DNA from: an uncultured Bacilli bacterium
Lineage (GTDB): Bacteria; Bacillota_I; Bacilli_A; RF39; UBA660
DNA: 14,150 nt
Assembly: GCA_944333305.1 (NCBI GenBank)
Contig: CALVKV010000028.1
Coordinates: 1 to 14,150, forward strand
Reading direction: 5' to 3'
The notes beneath the pieces are model-generated. The model was not told the origin of the DNA, did not search any database, and saw nothing but the letters and a program-made list of their open reading frames with translations. Shown here one piece after another: positions 6,973 through 13,460 of this stretch. Every line of letters starts with the position of its first letter. Position 1 is the first letter of the stretch. A program made the translations under genes and the position numbers.

Positions 6973-7067
6973 GTAAAATGTCTAACGACACCTGACATTA
7001 GTATAAAGCATATCTGCTCCTGTACTTATATACTACTATACTACACTAAATATTATATATTAGTCAA
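6973..7067 (-). promoter_or_regulatory. Structured pnuC leader, candidate riboswitch or ribosome-mediated attenuator
   Basis: Between the rluD stop and the leader terminator the minus strand holds several competing helices. A perfect 8-base tandem repeat GTAGTATA (7044-7029) gives two copies of TAGTATA, either of which can pair with TATACTA in the 7008-7000 region. AGCA/TGCT forms a small GATA-loop hairpin at about 7019-7008. AATGTC/GACATT closes another hairpin at about 7001-6979. TTGACTAA (7067-7060) can pair with TTAGTCAA in the terminator. A start-stop frame with its own RBS lies inside. TTGACT at 7067-7062 could be a -35 (TAGTAT at 7043-7038 after 18 bases), but read-through from rluD is equally possible. 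I see no conserved core of TPP, FMN, THF, purine or preQ1 aptamers. Confidence 0.55.
6982..7011 (-). CDS. Candidate leader peptide, 9 aa, upstream of pnuC
   Basis: The minus strand has AGGAG (7021-7017), five bases, ATG (7011), then MLYTNVRCR and TAG (6984-6982). The spacing is optimal. Codons 2-5 cover the TATACTA segment that pairs with the upstream tandem repeat, and codons 5 onward enter the AATGTC/GACATT hairpin, so a translating or stalled ribosome would rearrange the leader ahead of the terminator. There is no run of one amino acid as in classical biosynthetic attenuators. Chance occurrence of a short frame cannot be excluded. Confidence 0.35.
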   Translation of the reverse strand: MLYTNVRCR

Positions 7068-7965
7068 AAGTTTTTTCTTCATTCTCTAAACTCTTTAAAT
7101 AATCTAAGAACTCTTTAGGTGGTATTTTCTCAAAATATAACTCTTTACCTGTAATAGGATGGATAAAGCTAATACTCTTAGAGTGTAACATTTGTCCAAA
7201 CTCTGTTACATTTTTATGATTACCATATAAAGGGTCATTACTAACTGGATGTTTAATGTAGTTTAAATGTACTCTTATCTGATGAGTTCTACCAGTCTCT
7301 AAGATACATTCTATTAAAGTATTATTTTTAAATCTTTTTAATACTCTAAAATTAGTTATCGCTTCTTTACTATTATGAGATGTTACTGCCATCTTTTGTC
7401 TATTATTTTCATCTCTTCCAATAGGAGCATCAATTGTTCCTGTCTCATGCATTATAACCCCGTCAACAATAGCAAGATAATGTCTTTCTATCTTTTTATT
7501 TTTTATCATCTCACTTAAAAGTTCCATAGTTTTAACATCTTTAGCAACTACCATTAAACCACTAGTATCTTTATCAAGTCTATGAACAATACCTGGTCTA
7601 AAGGTTCCATCTTTACTTACTTTAGAGTGATAAATAAGAGCATTAACTAAAGTATCAGTAACATGACCTGGGGCAGGATGGACAACAAGACCACTTTGTT
7701 TATTAATAATCATTAAGTATTCATCTTCATAAACAATATCAAGAGGAATATTAGTAGGTTCAAGGTTTTCTAAATTAATTTCATCTTCAACACTTACTTC
7801 AATAATATCTCCTAGCTTCACTTTATAACTAGCATTTTTCTCTTTACCATTAACAAGTACTTTGGATTCACTAATTAACTTAGATACTCTACTCCTAGAT
7901 AAATCACTATTACTTGCAATATAACTATCTAGTCTTACTCCTTCACTATTTACTTCTAACTTCAT
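7060..7965 (-). CDS. rluD: RluD-family ribosomal RNA large-subunit pseudouridine synthase
   Basis: These enzymes convert specific uridines of 23S rRNA to pseudouridine. The 301 residues begin with an S4 RNA-binding domain (about 11-60: VRLDSYIA..LSRSRVSKLI..VLVNG) followed by the catalytic domain. The active-site loop is GIVHRLDKDTSGL, with catalytic D131 in HRLD. IIECILETGRTHQIRVHL-like sequence (LIECILETGRTHQIRVHL, about 215-232) is the second family signature. The ATG at 7965 follows GAGGTAAGAAAA and lies inside the lspA 3' end (20-base overlap), so translation is coupled. The lspA-rluD pair is the conserved Bacillota order (B. subtilis lspA-ylyB). Assignment to RluD rather than another member rests on the S4 domain and this context; specificity is inferred. 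Stop is TAA, inside a motif complementary to the pnuC leader terminator. Confidence 0.93.
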   Translation of the reverse strand: MKLEVNSEGVRLDSYIASNSDLSRSRVSKLISESKVLVNGKEKNASYKVKLGDIIEVSVEDEINLENLEPTNIPLDIVYEDEYLMIINKQSGLVVHPAPGHVTDTLVNALIYHSKVSKDGTFRPGIVHRLDKDTSGLMVVAKDVKTMELLSEMIKNKKIERHYLAIVDGVIMHETGTIDAPIGRDENNRQKMAVTSHNSKEAITNFRVLKRFKNNTLIECILETGRTHQIRVHLNYIKHPVSNDPLYGNHKNVTEFGQMLHSKSISFIHPITGKELYFEKIPPKEFLDYLKSLENEEKTFD

Positions 7966-8425
7966 TTTTCTTACCTCTTTCTTTTAATATTTCTTTAATT
8001 ATAACTACAATTATTCCTACTACTATTAATATATCTGCAAAGTTAAAGATAGGATAGTTATATCCTAATATTTTAAATGATAAGTAATCTATAATGTAAC
8101 CATCTATTAATCTATCAAGAAAATTACCTAATAGACCTGCTAAGACTAGAGAATAACCTATAGAAAGTACTCTATCATCTAAATTATTCTTTAATTCATA
8201 AATAATAAAGAATAGACATATTAAAGCGATAAGTATTAATAGATAAGTCCTACTTGCAAATAAAGAAAAGGCTGCCCCATCATTTAAAACATAGGTTAAG
8301 GAAAAGAAATTATCTATAATATTAACAGTTGTTAAATAAGTACTAACTAAGTATTTTAACAATAAATCTATTCCTAACAAAACAATAACTAAAACAATTG
8401 ATAATATAATATTACTCTTCTTCAT
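7946..8425 (-). CDS. lspA: Lipoprotein signal peptidase (signal peptidase II)
   Basis: LspA is the membrane aspartyl protease that removes signal peptides from diacylglyceryl-modified prolipoproteins. The 159 residues hold four hydrophobic helices (about 6-25, 58-77, 86-103, 128-147). Conserved boxes are all present: D20 and K24 in the first helix, VLNDGAAFSLF (46-56), GLLGNFLDRL with catalytic D104, and FNFADILI with catalytic D131. Length is typical. The ATG at 8425 follows AAGGAGAGAAA and starts 14 bases inside the dnaE 3' end, so it is co-translated with dnaE; at its own end it overlaps rluD by 20 bases. In many Bacillota ileS precedes lspA; here dnaE takes that place. The tail after the last helix is lysine/arginine-rich and cytoplasmic. 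Stop is TAG. Confidence 0.96.
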   Translation of the reverse strand: MKKSNIILSIVLVIVLLGIDLLLKYLVSTYLTTVNIIDNFFSLTYVLNDGAAFSLFASRTYLLILIALICLFFIIYELKNNLDDRVLSIGYSLVLAGLLGNFLDRLIDGYIIDYLSFKILGYNYPIFNFADILIVVGIIVVIIKEILKERGKKNEVRSK

Positions 8426-11372
8426 TTTCTCTCCTTATATAATTAATTTTACTAACTACTAATTGTAATTCATCATATCTTTTCTCTACTGTTCCTGTAA
8501 ATATACAAATATCTCCTTTTTTAATATCCATATTATTTTTATATACTCTAGGAAAAAAGATAAAATCAATTGAACCCGTCTCATCACTAGCAGTTATGAA
8601 AGCCATATCTTCATTTTTCTTAGTCTTAATCGCTTTAACTTTCTCTACCATTACTATAGTACTAACTATTCTATTAAAATAATTACTTAAATTATTAATA
8701 CTTATAATATTTTGATACTTACTCTTATATGTAGTAACAGGATGATTACTAATATAAAAACCAAAGCACTCTTCTTCTTGTTCTAATAAAACATTATTTG
8801 AAAACTCATTAGTTAAAATTATCTCTGGTTTTAATACCAAACTCTCATCAAGATCAACAGTCAAAGTACCATAATTAACTAAACTATCTAAATTAGTAAT
8901 AAGTGTCTTTTTATTATAACCTAAACTTCTAAAAGCATCAGCATTAATTAAAGATTCTAATTGTTTCTTTGTAACTCCTGCTCTAACTAATTTAGAAAAG
9001 GCATCATATATATCAGTAAATTCTTTATCCCTTGACCTCAACACTAAACTAGAAACACTTGTTCCTACTCCTTTAATAGTAGAAAATGGAAAGATTATAT
9101 TATTACCATCAATAACAAATCTATTAGTACTCTTATTTATATCAGGCTTTAATACTTTCAAATCATGACTTCTTATTTCTCTTAAATACTCTTGCATTTT
9201 AGAACTAGCACCTATTACATTATTAAGTAAGTTAGCATAAAACTCTAATTTATAATGAACTTTTAAATAAGCCATTTTATAAGCGACAAGAGAATAAGCA
9301 ACGGCATGAGATTTATTAAAACCATAACCAGCAAATTTCATAATACTTGCAAATATTGTCTTAGAAGTAGCATCATCATGTCCTAAGGCTTTAGACTTTT
9401 CTAAGAATTTACTTTCTTCATTCTTTAAAACATCTACTTTTTTCTTACTAATCGCTCTTCTTAAAATATCCGCTTCTCCTAAAGTATAACCAGCATATAT
9501 ATGTGCTACTTGCATTATCTGTTCCTGATAAATCATAATTCCATAAGTATCTTTTAATACCCCTTCTAAAGACTTATCTTGATAAATTACCCGCTCACGT
9601 CCTTCTTTTCTTGCAATATATAAATCAATATTTTCAGCAGGACCAGGTCTAAATAAAGCAATTGCTGCTACTAAATCATTAAAATTACTAGGTTTAAGTT
9701 TTCTAAGAAAACCTCTCATTCCACTAGATTCAAACTGAAAAATACCACTTGTATCACTTCTTGTAAATAAATCATAAGTTTCTTTATCATCTAAAGGAAT
9801 ATTATTAAAATCTATTTTTATACCTCTATTTTTTAAAACCATATCTATAACATTCATAATAATAGTAAGATTTCTAATTCCAAGGAAATCCATCTTTAAA
9901 AGGCCTAACTCTTCTAAATAATTCATAGAATATCCAGTTAAATACATATCATCATTCTTAGTAAGGGGTATAACTTCATCTAAATCTTTCTTACACATAA
10001 CAATACCTGCAGCATGAGTTCCAATTTGCCTCGGAAATCCTTCTAAAACACATGCTACTTTATAAACTTTTGATAAAACCTCATCACTGTTTATATATTC
10101 TCTAAAACTATTATTCTCATTAAAAAAATCACTTAACTTTCTATGAGACATAACAGGAATATAAGAAGTTAATCTATCTACTTTATATAAAGGCACACTA
10201 AAAATACGTGAAACATCTCTTAACACTTGTTTAGCGGCAAGAGTTGCAAAAGTAACAATACCTGACACTCTTTTTTTACCATATTTATTAGTAACATAAG
10301 AAATAATATCATCTCTATATATATCAGGAATATCCGTATCTATATCTGGCATAGTTTTACGTTCTGGATTTAAAAATCTTTCAAATAACAAATTATACTT
10401 TAAAGGATCTATTTCTGTAATACCTAAGGAATATGCTACTAAAGAACCAGCAGCACTACCCCTACCTGGTCCTACTAATATTCCTTTCTTTTTCGCATAT
10501 CTAATAAAGTCATATACAACAAGAAAATAATTAGCAAAACCCATTTCATTAATTATATTAAGTTCATAAATTAATCTTTCTAGATAAGGCTTACTAATAT
10601 TATTATTAAGACGTTTTTTAAGCCCTGCCTTTGCTAATGAAGCTAAATAAATAGAAGCATCTACTCCCTTAGGACATTCATATATAGGAAGTAATAAACT
10701 AGCTTTAGGAAACTCTAAATTACAACTATCTACCATTTTTAAAGTATTAAGTAATCCTACATTTTCATAAGTATTAATAATATCAGTTACATTCAATTCT
10801 TTATCTAAAACATCATAAGTAATATTATCATTTAAAGTCTTCCCATCTCTAATTAAATAAAGATATTTTAAATAATCACTATCCTGCTTATCTTTATATA
10901 AACAAGGTTTTAAATAAATAATATTATTAGTAATAACTAAACATTCTGCCTCTTCTTTTTTATCACTAAAACCAAGATAAATATCTTGAAGTTCATCTTT
11001 ATATTCTAAATAAAAGTCTAAACTACTATAAGGTACTAAACAAAAAAGATTATCTTTATATCTAATAAGACTATCTATAGTCAAAGTATGATCATTTTGC
11101 ATCGTACATATCTTAATCAAATTAAGATACCCTTGATAATTTTTCACATACAATAATATCTTATAATTATTAATAGAAACTTCTAACCCAATAACTGGTT
11201 TTATATTTTTACTCTGGCATTTCTTAATAAACTCCATAGTACCATACATATTATCATCACAGATAACAGCAGAGCCTCGCTTATTTTTTATATTATAGTT
11301 TATAATATCATCAATAGTTAAAAGGCTAGAAAGAAGAGAGTAATTACTCTTAACATATAATAAGTTATACAT
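8412..11372 (-). CDS. dnaE: DNA polymerase III subunit alpha, DnaE
   Basis: DnaE is a C-family replicative polymerase; in Bacillota it extends RNA primers and hands over to PolC, and also acts in lesion bypass. The 986 residues are short next to B. subtilis DnaE (about 1,115). Domains: degenerate PHP (1-200), palm/fingers with GPGRGSAAGSLVAY (301-314), catalytic aspartates D343 and D345 in PDIDTDIPD and D495 in LLKMDFLGIRN, FRPGPAE (574-580), GFNKSHAVAYSLVAYKMAYLK (684-704), and a C-terminal OB fold (about 903-982). In the PHP domain the HxH motif is K8-S-N10, the DHGNMYG box reads CDDNMYG, and the usual NDxHY box reads NNIIY, so metal binding and PHP-type proofreading are very probably lost. 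The ATG at 11372 follows AAAGGAGAG. It heads the dnaE-lspA-rluD operon under the promoter at 11394-11423. Stop is TAA. Confidence 0.97.
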   Translation of the reverse strand: MYNLLYVKSNYSLLSSLLTIDDIINYNIKNKRGSAVICDDNMYGTMEFIKKCQSKNIKPVIGLEVSINNYKILLYVKNYQGYLNLIKICTMQNDHTLTIDSLIRYKDNLFCLVPYSSLDFYLEYKDELQDIYLGFSDKKEEAECLVITNNIIYLKPCLYKDKQDSDYLKYLYLIRDGKTLNDNITYDVLDKELNVTDIINTYENVGLLNTLKMVDSCNLEFPKASLLLPIYECPKGVDASIYLASLAKAGLKKRLNNNISKPYLERLIYELNIINEMGFANYFLVVYDFIRYAKKKGILVGPGRGSAAGSLVAYSLGITEIDPLKYNLLFERFLNPERKTMPDIDTDIPDIYRDDIISYVTNKYGKKRVSGIVTFATLAAKQVLRDVSRIFSVPLYKVDRLTSYIPVMSHRKLSDFFNENNSFREYINSDEVLSKVYKVACVLEGFPRQIGTHAAGIVMCKKDLDEVIPLTKNDDMYLTGYSMNYLEELGLLKMDFLGIRNLTIIMNVIDMVLKNRGIKIDFNNIPLDDKETYDLFTRSDTSGIFQFESSGMRGFLRKLKPSNFNDLVAAIALFRPGPAENIDLYIARKEGRERVIYQDKSLEGVLKDTYGIMIYQEQIMQVAHIYAGYTLGEADILRRAISKKKVDVLKNEESKFLEKSKALGHDDATSKTIFASIMKFAGYGFNKSHAVAYSLVAYKMAYLKVHYKLEFYANLLNNVIGASSKMQEYLREIRSHDLKVLKPDINKSTNRFVIDGNNIIFPFSTIKGVGTSVSSLVLRSRDKEFTDIYDAFSKLVRAGVTKKQLESLINADAFRSLGYNKKTLITNLDSLVNYGTLTVDLDESLVLKPEIILTNEFSNNVLLEQEEECFGFYISNHPVTTYKSKYQNIISINNLSNYFNRIVSTIVMVEKVKAIKTKKNEDMAFITASDETGSIDFIFFPRVYKNNMDIKKGDICIFTGTVEKRYDELQLVVSKINYIRRENEEE

Positions 11373-11393
11373 CTAATCACTCTCCTTTCTTCA

Positions 11394-11423
11394 TTTATAT
11401 CATACGTTCGTACGCACAGTCAA
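11394..11423 (-). promoter_or_regulatory. Sigma-A promoter of the dnaE-lspA-rluD operon
   Basis: On the minus strand TTGACT (-35, 11423-11418), 18 bases, TATAAA (-10, 11399-11394), each 5 of 6. The leader to the dnaE ATG is only about 15 bases. The spacer carries a CG-rich palindrome, listed separately. Confidence 0.75.
11397..11414 (-). promoter_or_regulatory. Operator-like palindrome with LexA-like half site in the dnaE promoter
   Basis: CATACG-TT-CGTACG (11401-11414, plus reading) is a near-perfect 14-bp inverted repeat with one mismatch, strikingly CG-rich for this sequence. On the minus strand CGAACGTATGATAT (11410-11397) has a perfect LexA half site CGAAC and a degenerate second half (7 of 10 defined positions). 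It lies between -35 and -10, where a bound repressor would block the polymerase. TACGAAC also occurs before priA. Confidence 0.4.
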
Positions 11424-11442
11424 CAAATTTAATATATTTTAT

Positions 11443-11471
11443 TTGACTTTATGTTATATTTATGGTAAAGT
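11443..11471 (+). promoter_or_regulatory. Promoter of rpmB
   Basis: TTGACT (-35, 11443-11448), 17 bases, TAAAGT (-10, 11466-11471) preceded by TG-G, an extended -10. The leader to the ATG is about 30 bases and includes GTAAAGGAGG. It is divergent from the dnaE promoter about 20 bases away. Confidence 0.65.
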
Positions 11472-11507
11472 TATAAAGCAGAAACGTTTAGTAAAGGAGG
11501 AATTATT

Positions 11508-11690
11508 ATGGCAAAAAAAGTTACTAGCAAAAAGCCTTTAACTGGAAATAGTAGATCACATGCTTTAAATGCTACTAAAAAACAACAAAAACCAAATTTA
11601 CAAGTAATCAGACTTGAAGATGGAACAAAAATTAGAATGAGTGCAAGAGAAATTAGAAGTTTAAGAAAACAAGATAAACAAGCTGCTTAA
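11508..11690 (+). CDS. rpmB: 50S ribosomal protein L28 (bL28)
   Basis: bL28 is a small basic protein of the large ribosomal subunit near the E site. The 60 residues match the family from end to end: MAKK...KKPLTGNSRSHALNATKKQQKPNLQ (the SxSHAxNxTxRxxxPNLQ signature), a strand VIRLEDGTKIRMSAREIRSL, and a basic tail. Length is near that of B. subtilis L28 (62). It lacks cysteines, so it is a zinc-free form. The ATG has a very strong RBS (AAAGGAGG, 8 bases). It is transcribed alone from its own promoter and stopped by a bidirectional terminator (11704-11739). This is one of only two plus-strand protein genes in the window. Confidence 0.95.
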   Translation: MAKKVTSKKPLTGNSRSHALNATKKQQKPNLQVIRLEDGTKIRMSAREIRSLRKQDKQAA

Positions 11691-11703
11691 TAAAAATAAC
11701 TAA

Positions 11704-11739
11704 AAAAAGATAATCGTTTTAGTAATCGATTATCTTTTT
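11704..11739. terminator. Bidirectional terminator between rpmB and the 87-aa gene
   Basis: AAAAAGATAATCG (11704-11716) and CGATTATCTTTTT (11727-11739) form a perfect 13-bp stem with a 10-base loop, with T-rich 3' arms in both directions. The stop codon of the minus-strand 87-residue gene (11732-11730) lies inside one arm, so ribosomes finishing that gene would run into the hairpin. Confidence 0.85.
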
Positions 11740-11993
11740 CTATTGCCATAATGCATATTTACACTTGATTGTACATAACTATAATTTTTTTCTTCAGTTT
11801 CCCTTAAAAATTCATCAAGGTCAAAAGGTTTATCATTTATAGAACTTTCAGAAACTGTTGAATGAACAATAGCTTCGCTTTGACTAACCATATATGGTTG
11901 CTTTGTTATAATATTAAAAGCTGTCTTTCCACACCTAGCATCTGCCAAACGTTGCGTAGTTTCTGGTCTAATTTGATAGTGATATTTATCCAT
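11730..11993 (-). CDS. Hypothetical protein, 87 aa
   Basis: I do not recognise this protein. It is hydrophilic, with no membrane segment, one cysteine (RCGK), a polar middle (SESSINDKPFDLDEFLRETEE) and a basic C-terminus (GNRKR). The frame opens 17 codons earlier at 12044, but the ATG at 11993 has AAAGGAG seven bases upstream, and the upstream codons overlap the -10 and leader of a good promoter (12023-12051), so 11993 is the start. It forms a single-gene unit that ends in the terminator shared with rpmB; its TAA is within the terminator stem. Promoter, RBS and terminator all fit, so I regard the gene as real despite the lack of homology I can name. Confidence 0.7.
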   Translation of the reverse strand: MDKYHYQIRPETTQRLADARCGKTAFNIITKQPYMVSQSEAIVHSTVSESSINDKPFDLDEFLRETEEKNYSYVQSSVNMHYGNRKR

Positions 11994-12022
11994 TAATTGC
12001 TCCTTTCTTACTGCGTTCTGAT

Positions 12023-12051
12023 ACTTTATCATAATATCAAACATTTGTCAA
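12023..12051 (-). promoter_or_regulatory. Promoter of the 87-aa gene
   Basis: On the minus strand a perfect -35 TTGACA (12051-12046), 17 bases and TAAAGT (-10, 12028-12023) preceded by TG-A. The same TG-N-TAAAGT extended -10 is used by rpmB. The leader is about 24 bases and contains AAAGGAG. Confidence 0.75.
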
Positions 12052-12082
12052 TTTTTTTAAAGTAAGCAATTAATAAATACAA

Positions 12083-12613
12083 CTATCTTTCTAAATAATC
12101 CGCTCCTTTGAAAGGTCCTCCATCACTACCATCAGGCTCTTCCCTTAACAAATCATTAAAATTTTGTTGTCTTAATGCTTCATATATAACAATCGCTACA
12201 CTATTAGAAACATTTAAAGCCCTAACGTTAGATGTCATTGGTATTCTAAGACAATGATCTAAATCATCTTTTAAAATTTCTTTAGGAATACCTGTTGACT
12301 CTTTACCAAAAATAAAATATAAATCTAAGTTTTCTTTATTACTATAATCAAAACTAGTATGAGGTTTCCTTCCATATCTCGTTAAATAATAATAAACTCC
12401 TTTATTTTTAGATTTAAAATCATCCCAATTTTCATACACTTCATAATCAAGTTTTTCTATATAATTAACAGCACTTCTTTTAAGATGCGCTTCATCTAAA
12501 GAAAAACCTAATGGTTTTATCAAATGTAACTTTGTATTAGTCGCTACACAAGTTCTCATTATATTACCTGTATTTTGTGGTATCTCTGGTTCAAATAAAA
12601 CTATATGATTCAT
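12083..12613 (-). CDS. trmL: tRNA (cytidine/uridine-34 2'-O)-methyltransferase TrmL
   Basis: TrmL is a SPOUT-fold enzyme that uses S-adenosylmethionine to methylate the ribose of the wobble base in leucine tRNAs. The 176 residues show the family blocks: EPEIPQNTGNIMRTC (8-22), FGKESTGIP (102-110) and the trefoil-knot cofactor segment IPMTSNVRALNVSNSVAIVIYEALRQ (124-149, quoted in part as MTSNVRALNVSNSVAI). Length is slightly above the E. coli enzyme because of a Gly/Asp-rich tail (PDGSDGGPFKGADYLER). The ATG at 12613 follows AGGAGGATTTTT. It lies 26 bases after the thioredoxin-like gene and is probably co-transcribed from 13177-13205. The 87-aa gene downstream has its own promoter. Stop is TAG. 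Confidence 0.95.
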   Translation of the reverse strand: MNHIVLFEPEIPQNTGNIMRTCVATNTKLHLIKPLGFSLDEAHLKRSAVNYIEKLDYEVYENWDDFKSKNKGVYYYLTRYGRKPHTSFDYSNKENLDLYFIFGKESTGIPKEILKDDLDHCLRIPMTSNVRALNVSNSVAIVIYEALRQQNFNDLLREEPDGSDGGPFKGADYLER

Positions 12614-12639
12614 AAAAATCCTCCTAAACTAAAACAAGA

Positions 12640-13149
12640 CTATTGTCCTGTTTCTAAATTAACATCAAGAAAGTTTAACGCTTCATCTCTTGTTAGAACT
12701 GCCCCATTAAGCCCATCCTCCACTGCTGTAACCTTACCTTCCGTAAATTTAATTAAACAAGGAGTTCTATCGATAGTAAAATCAGAATCTTTAAGCAATT
12801 CATTTACATAACTAGTTTTATCATCTACGTCTTCTAAATTAACATAAACCAAATCTTCATATCCATTATTTGTTAAATTATCTTTTATACTTTCTTCAAA
12901 CTCTCTACAATCACTATCACTTGCTGAACACAAATATAAAACTGGTGATGGATTTTCTGTCAAATAATGTGTAACTTCAGAAGGATTAATCTCTGAAACC
13001 ACATCTTGCAATACTGGTATTTCCTCTTGATAATTTTTATAAGTATTATACCAACTAGCTAGATATAAAACTACAACAATTACAACAACATATATAAATA
13101 CCAAAACTACATAATTCTGTTTTTTATTTTGTACACTTTTTCTTTTCAT
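12640..13149 (-). CDS. Membrane-anchored thioredoxin-like protein
   Basis: The 169-residue product has a basic N-terminus (MKRKSVQNKK), one hydrophobic helix at about 13-31 and an outside domain. That domain has a thioredoxin-like order: strand SPVLYLCSA, helix, strand DLVYVNLED, then RTPCLIKFTEGKV, where P130 fits the cis-proline loop. The usual CxxC is replaced by C74-SASDSD-C81 (C-x6-C), and C131 follows the cis-proline. I therefore infer a thioredoxin-like fold with an atypical cysteine pair; disulfide chemistry is not assured. The ATG at 13149 follows AGAGGTGATGAT. It is the first gene of an operon with trmL, under an extended -10 promoter (13177-13205). Stop is TAG. Confidence 0.75.
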   Translation of the reverse strand: MKRKSVQNKKQNYVVLVFIYVVVIVVVLYLASWYNTYKNYQEEIPVLQDVVSEINPSEVTHYLTENPSPVLYLCSASDSDCREFEESIKDNLTNNGYEDLVYVNLEDVDDKTSYVNELLKDSDFTIDRTPCLIKFTEGKVTAVEDGLNGAVLTRDEALNFLDVNLETGQ

Positions 13150-13176
13150 CTAAATCATCACCTCTAACTTTACTTA

Positions 13177-13205
13177 ATTGTAACACAAACTTAACATTTT
13201 GAAAA
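13177..13205 (-). promoter_or_regulatory. Promoter of the thioredoxin-like/trmL operon
   Basis: On the minus strand TTTTCA (-35, 13205-13200), 17 bases, TACAAT (-10, 13182-13177) preceded by TG-T. The RBS AGAGGTGAT follows within 20 bases. Confidence 0.65.
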
Positions 13206-13286
13206 TAATAGTTTGCAATTTTTAGGCATTAAACTTTGCAAGCTGCAGATAGTAAACATAAACTACTAACAAAGGAGGAATGTCTT

Positions 13287-13460
13287 ATGTACAATAGACC
13301 ATTCTATCAAAATAATAATAGAGGCGGATTCATCCCCTTAATCATAGGTGGTGTTATAGGTTACGGAATAGGTAGTAATAATAGACCAAACTATTATCCA
13401 GTATACCCTATCCCTGTATATCCAATATATCCAATTTATCCACCATTTTATAGAAGATAA
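13287..13460 (+). CDS. Small glycine-zipper, Tyr-Pro-rich protein, 57 aa
   Basis: No named family is recognised. The architecture is clear: a polar Asn/Arg-rich N-terminus (MYNRPFYQNNNR), a short hydrophobic glycine-zipper segment at about 13-28 (GGFIPLIIGGVIGYGIG), a linker, and a C-terminal run of Tyr-Pro units (YPVYPIPVYPIYPIYPPFY) ending RR. It may be a membrane or surface peptide; similar low-complexity Tyr/Pro tails occur in small Bacillota coat or envelope proteins, but this is inference. The frame opens at 13236, yet AAAGGAGG precedes the ATG at 13287 by 9 bases, so that is the start. TTGCAA (13236-13241) and TAAACT (13259-13264) are a weak promoter match. A strong terminator overlaps the stop. 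It is divergent from the thioredoxin-like gene. Confidence 0.75.
   Translation: MYNRPFYQNNNRGGFIPLIIGGVIGYGIGSNNRPNYYPVYPIPVYPIYPIYPPFYRR

Noticed and set aside
6973..7059. TPP, FMN, THF, purine or preQ1 riboswitch before pnuC
   Set aside because: The conserved core sequences of these aptamers, as I remember them, are not found; only the generic attenuator layout can be supported.
12605..12811. Plus-strand 68-codon open frame
   Set aside because: Antisense to the thioredoxin-like gene and the trmL start, with no supporting RBS or promoter.
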